Shown in pieces: positions 1 through 7,418 of a DNA stretch of 8,450 nucleotides. The DNA is from Acidimicrobiaceae bacterium (GTDB lineage Bacteria > Actinomycetota > Acidimicrobiia > Acidimicrobiales > RAAP-2): assembly GCA_003151555.1 (NCBI GenBank), contig PLXU01000029.1, forward strand, positions 1 through 8,450, written 5' to 3'. Below the pieces are notes generated by a model that worked only from the letters and a program-made list of their open reading frames with translations, did not search any database and was not told where the DNA came from. Within the stretch, counting starts at the first letter, position 1; each line of letters opens with the position of its first letter. Made by a program: the position numbers and the translations under genes.

Positions 1-842
1 TCCTCTGCGGCCCGCCCGGCCTCGGAAAGACCACGCTCGCGCACATCATCGCCCGCGAGATGGGCGCCCAGATCCGCGTCACGTCCGGCCCCGTTCTCGA
101 GAAGGCGGGCGACCTCGCCGCAATCCTCACGAACCTCGCGCCGGGCGACGTCCTCTTCGTGGACGAGATCCACCGCATGCCGCCCGCGGTCGAGGAGATC
201 CTCTACCCGGCGATGGAGGACGGGAAGCTCGACCTCGTCATCGGCACCGGGCCCGGTGCACGCACGGTCGAGCTCAGGCTCCCGCCGTTCACGCTCGTGG
301 GCGCCACGACGCGCGCCGGCCTCCTGTCGCAGCCGTTCACGGCGCGGTTCGGCATCACGCACCGGCTCGACTTCTACGACGCCGAGGCGCTCGCGACGAT
401 CGTGACGCGCTCGGCCACGATCCTCGGCTGCCCCGTCGAGCCGGCGGGTGCGCGAGAGATCGCGCGGCGCAGCCGCGGCACGCCGCGCATCGCGAACCGA
501 CTATTGCGACGGGTTCGTGACTTCGCCGCGGTCCAAGGTCACGCCGTGGTCGATGACGACGTGGCCGTTGAAGGCCTGGCGCTCTTCGGAGTCGACGAAT
601 TCGGTCTCGACAAGATTGACCGCCGCATACTGGGACTGCTCTGTCGGCAGTTCGCCAATCAGCCGGTCGGACTGACGACGTTGGCGCACGCCTGCGGCGA
701 AGAGCCTTCCACGATCGAAGAGGCTTACGAGCCCTTTCTCTTGCGCGACGGTCTCTTGATTCGAACGCCCCGTGGACGTGTGGCGACCGAGCGCGCCTAT
801 CAACACCTAGGAATCTCACCTCGTGGGGGAGGGCTGGTCTAA
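1..842 (+). CDS. ruvB: Holliday junction branch migration ATPase RuvB, 5'-truncated by the window edge
   Basis: RuvB is the hexameric AAA+ motor that, with RuvA, drives branch migration of Holliday junctions in recombinational repair. The frame is open from base 3 and gives 279 residues ending at TAA 840-842. By comparison with E. coli RuvB about 55 N-terminal residues are missing. The fragment opens on the Walker A motif (GPPGLGKT), followed by the conserved TSGPVLEKAGDLAA stretch, Walker B (VDEIHR), sensor 1 (GATTRAG), the arginine-finger region (ARFGI) and sensor 2 (GTPRIANRLLRR). A C-terminal winged-helix domain follows, with the family signature RTPRGRVAT. The ATG at base 60 is an internal methionine, not the start. 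All key residues visible in this part are present. The oddity is codon usage: the part before ~500 is almost purely G/C-ending, the part after is not (see the separate entry). ruvA and ruvC would be expected upstream, outside the window. The family assignment is secure. Confidence 0.97.
   Translation, partial: LCGPPGLGKTTLAHIIAREMGAQIRVTSGPVLEKAGDLAAILTNLAPGDVLFVDEIHRMPPAVEEILYPAMEDGKLDLVIGTGPGARTVELRLPPFTLVGATTRAGLLSQPFTARFGITHRLDFYDAEALATIVTRSATILGCPVEPAGAREIARRSRGTPRIANRLLRRVRDFAAVQGHAVVDDDVAVEGLALFGVDEFGLDKIDRRILGLLCRQFANQPVGLTTLAHACGEEPSTIEEAYEPFLLRDGLLIRTPRGRVATERAYQHLGISPRGGGLV
483..515. other. abrupt codon-usage breakpoint inside ruvB
   Basis: Counted by hand in the ruvB frame: codons 3-500 have 7 of 166 ending in A or T, while codons 501-842 have 39 of 114. 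Leucine codons go from 18 CTC and 1 CTG to 5 CTC, 5 CTG, 4 TTG and 2 CTA. Glutamate goes from 10 of 10 GAG to 4 of 8. The change occurs within a few codons, in the sequence for the sensor-2 motif, and the reading frame is not disturbed. The downstream part resembles yajC (34 of 124 A/T-ending). This marks a recombination crossover or an assembly join; sequence alone cannot tell which. Confidence 0.75.
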
Positions 843-884
843 AGCAATCACCTAAAACGACTAGGGTTTCTTTGTCTATATCTC

Positions 885-890
885 GGAGGA
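885..890 (+). promoter_or_regulatory. strong Shine-Dalgarno site of yajC
   Basis: GGAGGA lies 7 bases before the ATG at 898 and is the best ribosome binding site in the window; it fixes the yajC start. The 55-base spacer between ruvB and yajC (843-897) is A/T-richer than its surroundings. I see no stem-loop terminator in it. A TATA-like stretch at 875-882 lacks a matching -35 element and would put the transcript start inside the Shine-Dalgarno site, so I do not call a promoter. Confidence 0.8.
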
Positions 891-897
891 ATTACCT

Positions 898-1269
898 ATG
901 TTGATCGCGGTTCACTTGCTGTTGTCGGCCCATGCGGCAGCCAAGAAGTCGTCATTTAGTGGCGTCCTGATCCTGGTCTACGTCGTGATTTTCGGATCGC
1001 TGTATTTCTTCTACATTCGCCCCCGGTCCCAGAAGCAGAAAGCCGCTCGACTCAATACTCGAAAGGTCGAACTGGGCGAGCGCGCCCAGACGATTGGCGG
1101 CTTCATCGGCACCGTCGTGAAGATGGACGATGGCTTGATCACGCTGCGCAGTTCGAGCGGTGTTGAACTGGACTTCATTCCGACCGCGATCGCTCGCAAA
1201 TACGATCCGCCGGCCGCCGTGCCTGAATCGACCGACGACGAACACAAAGAAGAAGGCGACCAGAAGTAA
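898..1269 (+). CDS. yajC: preprotein translocase accessory subunit YajC
   Basis: YajC is a small single-span membrane protein that associates with SecD and SecF and, through them, with the SecYEG export channel. The product has 123 residues, usual for the family. One clear membrane segment spans about residues 22-40 and ends in the family hallmark YFFYIRPRSQKQK, where a positive cytoplasmic stretch follows the helix. The conserved core (LGERAQTIGGFIGTVVKMDD, then a short beta-rich part) follows. The tail is charged and rich in Glu/Asp/Lys. The ATG at 898 is chosen for its strong upstream GGAGGA. The first 15 residues are themselves weakly hydrophobic and end in AHAAA, so a signal-like N-terminus cannot be excluded. 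The stop TAA (1267-1269) shares one base with the secD start, which implies translational coupling. Confidence 0.95.
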   Translation: MLIAVHLLLSAHAAAKKSSFSGVLILVYVVIFGSLYFFYIRPRSQKQKAARLNTRKVELGERAQTIGGFIGTVVKMDDGLITLRSSSGVELDFIPTAIARKYDPPAAVPESTDDEHKEEGDQK

Positions 1270-2792
1270 TGGCCCAGCAGGTCGGTTCGCGACGATCGAT
1301 GATCGTCAGTCTCATCCTTACGATCGCGATTGCGTTCGGTTCATTGGTGGCGACCTTGTCACTGGGATGGGGCCCGAAACTCGGACTGGACCTCGCGGGT
1401 GGATTTTCGGTGGTGTACAAACCGACGACCCACGCCACCAGCGCTGATATGGCCGAGGTGGTCACGATCTTGAGCAACCGAGTGAACGGCCTGGGCGTCT
1501 CCGGTGCCACGGTCAATCTCCAGGGGAAGAACAACGTCGTCGTCAGCGTGCCGGGTGTCACCAACGCCCGTCACGTCTTGGCGATCGTCGGCGAGACCGC
1601 GCAGCTCCTGTTTCGTCCCGTTCTCTGTCAGGTAGCCGAACCAACGAAGAAAGCCAAGACGTATCCCGGATCGGTGCCCGCCTGCGCCAGTACGTACCTT
1701 TGGACCGAGAGCGCGCTCGGCGTGACACCGAACAATTCGGCGGCGACTTTTAGCAGCAACAGTCTCCCCGTTGATCCGAACTATTCCATCGTCAAGTCGA
1801 CGTCGCCCAATAGTGACAACCCGCTGGACAACGTCATCCTTCCGTATCTCGGTCACGCCGGTACGCGCTATCTCTTGGGACCGTCGCAACTTACGGGTCA
1901 GGCGATCGGCAAGGCCGTGGCCCAGCAGAGCCAACTCGGTGCGTGGGTCGTGAATTACACGCTGACCAAAAAGGGCAGCCCCGAATGGGATAGCGTCGCC
2001 AACAAGAACTTCCACCAGGCGCTCGCGATCGAACTCGACGGCGTCATTCAGTCGGCGCCGTTCATTCAACCGGGGCAGACCGCGTTTACGAGTTTTGGCG
2101 GTACCGGTGAGATCTCTGGATCGTTCCCCGAACAAAGTGCCAAGAACTTGGCCATCGCCATGCAATTCGGTGCTCTCCCCGTTCGGTTGAGCACCCTCAC
2201 GTCAACGACGGTCTCGCCGACCCTCGGACACAGTTCACTCGTCGCCGGTCTCGGCGCCGGCCTCGTCGGACTGTTGTTGGTGCTGCTCTACACGATCCTG
2301 TATTACCGAGCGCTGGGCCTCGTCATCGTTCTTGGATTGGCCACGACGGCGGCCCTCCTGTGGGCGATAATTTCCGCGCTCGGCCATACGTCGTTGGCCC
2401 CGAGTTTTGACCTGGCGGGCATCACGGGAATCATTGTCTCGATTGGTATCACTGTCGACAGTTACATCGTGTATTTCGAGCGATTAAAGGACGAGGCCCG
2501 AGCAGGGCGCTCCATACGCTCGTCGGTCGACCGCGGCTTTCGTTCGGCCTGGCGCACGGTGTTGGCCGCCGACACGGTGAGCCTGCTGGCCGCGATCCTG
2601 CTCTACGTGATCGCCGTCGGTGACGTGCGCGGCTTCGCCTTCTTCTTGGGCATTTCCACGCTCATGGACATCGGCATCACCTGGTACTTCACGCGGCCCC
2701 TCGTTATTCTCTTGGGTCGGCGCGGCTCGCAGAGCAGTTCAATGCTGTCCATGGCCGCCGGTCTTACGTCGGGGGGCTTCCAGAATGAGTAG
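1269..2792 (+). CDS. secD: protein translocase subunit SecD
   Basis: SecD and SecF form a proton-driven RND-type complex that pulls translocating proteins out of SecYEG on the outer face of the membrane. The 507-residue product has membrane segment 1 at about 11-31, then the SecD signature LGLDLAGG (38-45). A large external P1-type domain follows (to about 310), then five more membrane segments from about 323 to 485. The conserved stretch GITVDSYIVYFERLKDEAR in the fourth segment (about 393-411) and the motif RGFRSAWRTVLAADT are typical of the family. The start ATG overlaps the yajC stop (TAATG); a weak site AGAAGG at 1251-1256 precedes it. The external domain carries Cys120 and Cys139, the only cysteines I find in the protein. 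The last eight bases overlap secF. Codons ending in A/T fall from about one quarter in the first 420 codons to about 13% in the last 90. Confidence 0.97.
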   Translation: MAQQVGSRRSMIVSLILTIAIAFGSLVATLSLGWGPKLGLDLAGGFSVVYKPTTHATSADMAEVVTILSNRVNGLGVSGATVNLQGKNNVVVSVPGVTNARHVLAIVGETAQLLFRPVLCQVAEPTKKAKTYPGSVPACASTYLWTESALGVTPNNSAATFSSNSLPVDPNYSIVKSTSPNSDNPLDNVILPYLGHAGTRYLLGPSQLTGQAIGKAVAQQSQLGAWVVNYTLTKKGSPEWDSVANKNFHQALAIELDGVIQSAPFIQPGQTAFTSFGGTGEISGSFPEQSAKNLAIAMQFGALPVRLSTLTSTTVSPTLGHSSLVAGLGAGLVGLLLVLLYTILYYRALGLVIVLGLATTAALLWAIISALGHTSLAPSFDLAGITGIIVSIGITVDSYIVYFERLKDEARAGRSIRSSVDRGFRSAWRTVLAADTVSLLAAILLYVIAVGDVRGFAFFLGISTLMDIGITWYFTRPLVILLGRRGSQSSSMLSMAAGLTSGGFQNE

Positions 2793-3900
2793 GGAATCGG
2801 GAACCCCGGGTCGCTTCGGCCGCCTCTACCAGGGCCTCACCACCATTGACTTCGTTGGTCGAAAGAGGACCTGGTTCACCATCTCGATCATCATCATCGC
2901 GGTCGGCATTGCCTCGCTCGGCATTCGCGGCTTCAACCTCGGCATTGACTTCAAGGGCGGCAGCTCGTGGGAGATGAACGCGCCGAATACGTCGATCAGC
3001 GCCGTCACGACGGCCGTGCACAACGCCGGGCTGAGCCAGCCCACGGTCGAGAAGCTCGGTAGCGACACCTACCAAGTGACGGCCGACCTCAACGCGTTGT
3101 CCGCGACGAAGCAGTTGAGTGTCACCAACAACGTGGTGGCCGCGATGGCCAAGGTGGGCAACGTCAGCGACAACTCGGTCTCGACCAGCAGCGTCGGCCC
3201 GACCTGGGGCGGCCAGATCACCAATCGGGCCATCGAAGCGCTGATTGTCTTCTTCATCGCCGTGGTGGGCTACATCAGCGTGCGTTTCGAACCGAAGATG
3301 GCCGCGGCGGCCTTCATTGCCATGGTGCACGACCTGCTCGTCACGGTCGGCGTGTACTCGCTGTTCGGCCTGCAGATCACCCCCGATACGGTGATTGCGA
3401 TTTTGACCATTCTTGGTTATTCGCTCTACGACACGGTGGTGGTCTTCGACCGAGTACGCGACAACACCGGCGGGGTCTTGAAATCCGGTGAGATGAGTTA
3501 CGGCGAGATGGTCAACCTCTCGATGAACCAGACGCTGGCCCGTTCAATCAACACGTCGCTGGTCGCCATCCTGCCGGTCTTCTCGGTGCTGATCGTGGGT
3601 GCCTACGTGTTGGGCGCGACCACCCTGCAGAGTTACGGACTGGCCCTGAGCGTCGGCCTCTTGAGCGGGGCCTACTCGTCGATCTTCATCGCGAGTCCGC
3701 TGCTGGCGATCTTGAAGGAGCGCGAGCCGCGTTTTCGCGAGCTGGCCGCGCGCGTCGCGATGAAGAGTGATCACCGCACCCTCTCGCCGGCCATGGCCGC
3801 GAGGCTCAGCGGCGAGGGAGCGCAACGGGCTGTTCGCAGCACGAAAACGACGTCCGCCAAGGGCGTGGTGGCCCGCGGACGCAAGCAGAAACGGCGTTAA
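2785..3900 (+). CDS. secF: protein translocase subunit SecF
   Basis: SecF is the partner of SecD in the Sec accessory complex. The product has 371 residues: membrane segment 1 at about 29-47, the signature FNLGIDFKGG (50-59), an external domain to about 148 ending in the family motif SSVGPTWG (135-142), then five membrane segments to about 310. YSLYDTVVVFDRVRDN (212-227) and NLSMNQTLARSINTS (244-258) are the canonical SecF motifs, the first in its actinobacterial form. The frame is open further upstream, to an ATG at 2620, but that extension lies inside secD and resembles no SecF. The ATG at 2785, eight bases inside secD, gives a normal N-terminus. A GGGGGG run at 2771-2776 may serve for ribosome binding. 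After the last membrane segment comes a ~60-residue cytoplasmic tail ending in a strongly basic stretch (RGRKQKRR). Confidence 0.97.
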   Translation: MSRESGTPGRFGRLYQGLTTIDFVGRKRTWFTISIIIIAVGIASLGIRGFNLGIDFKGGSSWEMNAPNTSISAVTTAVHNAGLSQPTVEKLGSDTYQVTADLNALSATKQLSVTNNVVAAMAKVGNVSDNSVSTSSVGPTWGGQITNRAIEALIVFFIAVVGYISVRFEPKMAAAAFIAMVHDLLVTVGVYSLFGLQITPDTVIAILTILGYSLYDTVVVFDRVRDNTGGVLKSGEMSYGEMVNLSMNQTLARSINTSLVAILPVFSVLIVGAYVLGATTLQSYGLALSVGLLSGAYSSIFIASPLLAILKEREPRFRELAARVAMKSDHRTLSPAMAARLSGEGAQRAVRSTKTTSAKGVVARGRKQKRR

Positions 3901-3920
3901 CGCACCGGTAGGCTGGCCCC

Positions 3921-6131
3921 ATGGTTAGTGTCACTTCGCGTTCGCCGGCCGACAGCGAGCTCACCAGTTCCATCGAGCGGTTGATCGCGCGCTTCAACGA
4001 GCACCACCTGAGCGGCGACGTCGACCTCATCCGTCGCGCCGGCCTTGCCGCTATCCACGCCCACGAGGGTCAACTTCGCCGTACCGGCGAGCCCTACGTG
4101 ACCCACCCGATCGCCGTCGCCGGCATCGTGGCTGACCTCGGTCTGGATGAGCCCACCATTGCCGCCGCCCTCTTGCACGACGCCGTCGAGGACACCGGCA
4201 TCACCACCAAGTGGCTGGTCAAGGAGTTCGGCGACCAGGTGGCGGCGGTGGTTGACGGCGTGACCAAGCTCGACCGCCTGGAGTTTGACTCCAAGGAGGC
4301 CCAGCAGGCGGCCACTATTCGCAAGATGTTCATCGCCATGGCCTACGACTGGCGGGTGCTGCTCATCAAACTGGCCGACCGCTTGCACAACATGAGGACC
4401 ATCTCGGTCATGCCCATGGCCCGCCAGCGCGCCATTGCCCAAGAGACGCTCGACGTCTACTCGCCCCTGGCGCACCGATTGGGCGTCCAGCAAGTCAAGT
4501 GGCAGCTAGAGGACCTCAGCTTCGCCACCCTGCACCCCAAGCGCTACGCCGAGATCGAACAGATGGTCGCCGCCCGGGCCCCCGAGCGTGAGGCCTACCT
4601 GGACGAGGTCATGAGCATGCTCAGCGCCAAGCTCGAGAGCTTCGGCATCAAGGCCGACGTGCGCGGTCGCCCGAAGCACTTCTGGAGCATCTACGAAAAG
4701 ATGGTCGTGGGCGGCAAAGAGTTCGACGAGATCTTCGACCTGGTGGGTCTGCGCGTGGTCGTCGAAGAGGACCGCGACTGTTGGGCCGTGCTCGGTGCGA
4801 TCCACGCGCTGTGGTCGCCCGTGTCGGGCCGGTTCAAGGATTACATCAACTCTCCCAAATTCAACCTGTATCAGTCCCTGCACACGACCGTCATCGGTCC
4901 GCGCGGTAAGGGCGTTGAAGTCCAGGTGCGCACCCAGGAGATGCACCGACGGGCCGAATTCGGCATCGCCGCGCACTGGGGCTATAAAGAGGGCGCCTCG
5001 ACCAAGGAGATTGCCTGGATGCAACGGTTGGCGGACGTCGGCGAAGAAGAGCACGACCCGGTGGCCTTTTTGGAAGCGCTCAAACTCGACCTCGGTCAAG
5101 ACGAGGTCTACGTCTTCACGCCCAAGGGCCGAGTCATTGCCCTCATTGAAGGCGCGACGCCCATCGACTTCGCCTACGCCGTGCACACCGAGGTCGGTCA
5201 CCACTGCGTGGGCGCCAAGGTCAACGGCCGCCTGGTGCCGCTCGACACGACCCTGCATTCGGCCGACGTGGTCGAGGTCGTCACCAGCAAGAACCAATCG
5301 GCCGGGCCGTCGCGCGACTGGTTAGCGCTCGCTAAGTCGTCGCGGGCCAAGTCGAAGATCCGCCAGTGGTTCCAACGTGAACGACGCGACGACGCCATCG
5401 AGGGCGGCCGCGAAGAACTGACCAAGGCCCTGCGCCGCGAGGGCCTGCCGATTGCCACGTCACTGTCGTCGAGCGCGCTGGCCGGGGTGGTCGCCTCGCT
5501 CAACTTAGAAGACCTCGACGCACTTTTCATCGCCATCGACAGCGGACAGATTTCGGCGATGGCCGTGGTCCAACGCCTCGACCGCGAACTGCACGGGGGA
5601 GAGGCCGAACAGCTGCCCACCACGGTCGCCAAGATACCGCGCACGAGTCGCACGGAACGCCGATCGGCGGGCGTGTACGTCGAAGGTCTCGACGACGTCA
5701 TGATTCACCTGGCCCGATGCTGTTCGCCGGTGCCCGGCGACGCCATCATGGGCTTCATCACCCAGGGCCGGGGAGTGTCGATCCACCGCGACGACTGTTC
5801 GAACGCGGTCGCGCTGGCCCAACGCCTGGGCGAACGGATCATCGACGTCGAGTGGGACGGCACCGGCGGCGGCCAGTACCGGGCGGTCTTGGAGATCATG
5901 GCCTTTGACCGCTCGCGTCTGCTGCTCGACGTCTCTAAGGTCGTGGCGGAGTACCACCTCAACATCATCTCGAGCAGCTCAATGACCTCGGGCTCGCGGA
6001 TCGTGCGCTTGATCTTCGACGTGGAGTTGGCCGACCCCACGCACCTCAACAGCCTGCTGTTGGCGTTGAAGGGCGTCGACGGCGTCTTTGACGCCTTCCG
6101 TCAGTTGCCCGGACAGAACAAATCCACTTGA
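3921..6131 (+). CDS. rel: bifunctional (p)ppGpp synthetase/hydrolase Rel (RelA/SpoT homologue)
   Basis: Rel makes pppGpp/ppGpp from GTP/GDP and ATP when the ribosome meets uncharged tRNA, and degrades it otherwise: the stringent-response switch. The 736-residue product has every domain of a long RSH protein. In the HD hydrolase domain (about 40-195) His62, His86-Asp87, Glu90-Asp91 and Asp153 are all present, so it should be active. The synthetase domain (about 235-370) has GRPKH (249-253), Asp273, RFKD (304-307), YQSLH (317-321) and Glu333. The RFKD form is the one found in bifunctional Rel enzymes, not in synthetase-only RelA. Then come TGS (about 394-455), a helical region, the zinc-finger-like domain with Cys600-Cys601, His622 and Cys626, and a C-terminal ACT domain (from about 652). 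The ATG at 3921 follows a weak GGTAGG, 20 bases after secF. The stop overlaps the hisS start. In many actinobacteria apt lies between secF and rel; it is absent here. Confidence 0.98.
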   Translation: MVSVTSRSPADSELTSSIERLIARFNEHHLSGDVDLIRRAGLAAIHAHEGQLRRTGEPYVTHPIAVAGIVADLGLDEPTIAAALLHDAVEDTGITTKWLVKEFGDQVAAVVDGVTKLDRLEFDSKEAQQAATIRKMFIAMAYDWRVLLIKLADRLHNMRTISVMPMARQRAIAQETLDVYSPLAHRLGVQQVKWQLEDLSFATLHPKRYAEIEQMVAARAPEREAYLDEVMSMLSAKLESFGIKADVRGRPKHFWSIYEKMVVGGKEFDEIFDLVGLRVVVEEDRDCWAVLGAIHALWSPVSGRFKDYINSPKFNLYQSLHTTVIGPRGKGVEVQVRTQEMHRRAEFGIAAHWGYKEGASTKEIAWMQRLADVGEEEHDPVAFLEALKLDLGQDEVYVFTPKGRVIALIEGATPIDFAYAVHTEVGHHCVGAKVNGRLVPLDTTLHSADVVEVVTSKNQSAGPSRDWLALAKSSRAKSKIRQWFQRERRDDAIEGGREELTKALRREGLPIATSLSSSALAGVVASLNLEDLDALFIAIDSGQISAMAVVQRLDRELHGGEAEQLPTTVAKIPRTSRTERRSAGVYVEGLDDVMIHLARCCSPVPGDAIMGFITQGRGVSIHRDDCSNAVALAQRLGERIIDVEWDGTGGGQYRAVLEIMAFDRSRLLLDVSKVVAEYHLNIISSSSMTSGSRIVRLIFDVELADPTHLNSLLLALKGVDGVFDAFRQLPGQNKST
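6128..6131 (+). promoter_or_regulatory. TTGA stop/start overlap coupling rel to hisS
   Basis: The rel stop TGA (6129-6131) overlaps a TTG start codon (6128-6130) for hisS. No ATG or GTG lies nearby in the hisS frame that would keep the family's N-terminus (KAPIGTHDVL at residues 9-18), so TTG is the probable start. There is no good Shine-Dalgarno sequence upstream; translation of hisS is likely re-initiation by ribosomes finishing rel. Confidence 0.75.
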
Positions 6132-7411
6132 GCGAGCCGGTCACTCCCTTCAAGGCGCCGATCGGGACGCACGACGTGCTGAGCCCCGAGTCGACCGAGT
6201 GGGAGGGGCTCATCGCGACGTTCGCCGACCTGGCCTACCGCTACGGATTCTCGTTGCTGGTCTCGCCGGTATTCGAAGAGATCGGCGTCTTTAATCGCGG
6301 CATCGGCGAGCACAGTGAGATGGCCCAGAAGGAGATGTACGTCTTCGAAGACCGCGGCCACCGCCAGTACGCGCTGCGACCCGAGGCAACGGCCTCGGTC
6401 GTGCGAGCCTTCGTCCAGCACCGTCCCACCACCCCCTGGAAAGTTTGGTGGTTGGGACAGATCTTTCGCTACGAGCGGCCCCAGGCCGGCCGTTACCGTC
6501 AGCACCACCAACTGGACGTCGAGGTATTGGGCACCGACGATCCGGCCGTGGACGTCGAGGTCATCGCGCTGGCCTGGCATTTCTACCGCACCATTGGTCT
6601 CACTCGGATCAAGTTGTTGATCAACTCGATGGGCCACGATGAATGCCGGGGCCACTACGTGACGCTGCTGCGCGACTACTTAGAACAACACGCCGACGAG
6701 CTGTGCGACGAGCACCAAAAGACGTTCCGCGAGAACCCGTTGCGCGTGCTCGACTGCAAGAACGAAATCTGCATCGACGTGACTTCGCGTGGCCCGATGC
6801 TGATCGACTACATCTGCGACGACTGCCGTGTCCACTTCGACAAGGTCCTGGCCGGTCTGGCGTCGCTGCACATCGAGACCACGCTCGATCCGCGCCTGGT
6901 GCGCGGCTTCGACTACTACACGCGCACCACGTTCGAGGTCACGGCCCAAGCCCTCGACGGCGCCCAGAACGCCATCGGCGGCGGCGGACGTTACGACAAG
7001 CTGTCCGAGCAGTTGGGTGGCCAGCCCGTGAGCGGCATCGGCTTCGGCAGCGGCATCGAGCGCCTGCTGTTAACGCGTCGCGCCGAGGGCGTGAGTGCCC
7101 CACTGATCGATCGAACGATGGACCTGTTCGTCATCGACACCACCGAAGAAGACGCGGCGACCGTGCTCGTCGGCGAACTTCGCTCGGCCGGCTTCGCGAC
7201 GGCACGGGCCTATGATCAGCGCTCGATGAAAGCGCAGATGAAGGTCGCGGACAAATCGGGCGCTCGCTACGCACTGCTGGTGGGTCCCAGGGAGTTGGCG
7301 GCCGGCGAGGTTACGATGAGGGACCTGCGAACCACCGACGTCGAGCAGGATCAGCGACCGATTGCTCGAGCGAAGCTCGTCAGCGAGCTCAACGAACTAC
7401 TAAAGAAGTGA
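6128..7411 (+). CDS. hisS: histidyl-tRNA synthetase (HisRS)
   Basis: HisRS is a class II synthetase that charges tRNA-His with histidine. The 427-residue product has usual length. The start region KAPIGTHDVL matches the family. Motif 1 lies around residues 45-75 (FEEIGVFNRGIGEHSEM...), followed by the ATP/histidine-binding ALRPEATASVVRAF. Motif 2 is RYERPQAGRYRQHHQ starting at Arg114; many HisRS have RQFHQ, so the first His of HHQ is a deviation. The histidine-specific motif LVRGFDYYTRTTFE begins at 257, with catalytic Arg259. Motif 3 is GIGFGSGIERLLL (303-315; Glu311-Arg312). The C-terminal ~100 residues form the anticodon-binding domain. The start is TTG, overlapping the rel stop. aspS follows after seven bases; hisS-aspS is a common pair. 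The last ~120 codons have about 24% A/T-ending codons against about 11% in the first 100, so composition does vary within this gene. Confidence 0.97.
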   Translation: MSEPVTPFKAPIGTHDVLSPESTEWEGLIATFADLAYRYGFSLLVSPVFEEIGVFNRGIGEHSEMAQKEMYVFEDRGHRQYALRPEATASVVRAFVQHRPTTPWKVWWLGQIFRYERPQAGRYRQHHQLDVEVLGTDDPAVDVEVIALAWHFYRTIGLTRIKLLINSMGHDECRGHYVTLLRDYLEQHADELCDEHQKTFRENPLRVLDCKNEICIDVTSRGPMLIDYICDDCRVHFDKVLAGLASLHIETTLDPRLVRGFDYYTRTTFEVTAQALDGAQNAIGGGGRYDKLSEQLGGQPVSGIGFGSGIERLLLTRRAEGVSAPLIDRTMDLFVIDTTEEDAATVLVGELRSAGFATARAYDQRSMKAQMKVADKSGARYALLVGPRELAAGEVTMRDLRTTDVEQDQRPIARAKLVSELNELLKK

Positions 7412-7418
7412 CGTGACG

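Noticed and set aside
852..882. Possible promoter before yajC (TATA-like stretch at 875-882)
   Set aside because: No -35 match at suitable spacing, and the transcript would start inside the Shine-Dalgarno site.
1359..2165. Long open frame on the minus strand opposite secD (268 codons)
   Set aside because: It lies wholly within secD, its product resembles no family and is rich in Arg/Gly/Asp/His, as expected from the reverse of a GC-rich gene.
2620..2784. Upstream ATG extending secF by 55 codons
   Set aside because: The extra residues are secD sequence read in another frame; the ATG at 2785 gives a normal SecF N-terminus.
3894..3903. Perfect 10-base palindrome GCGTTAACGC across the secF stop codon
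   Set aside because: Too short, with no loop and no T-run, for a terminator; it could be chance, and no second copy was noticed.
4506..5297. Long open frame on the minus strand opposite rel (263 codons)
   Set aside because: It is a shadow of the rel coding frame, which has all conserved domains; the minus-strand product shows no recognisable domain.
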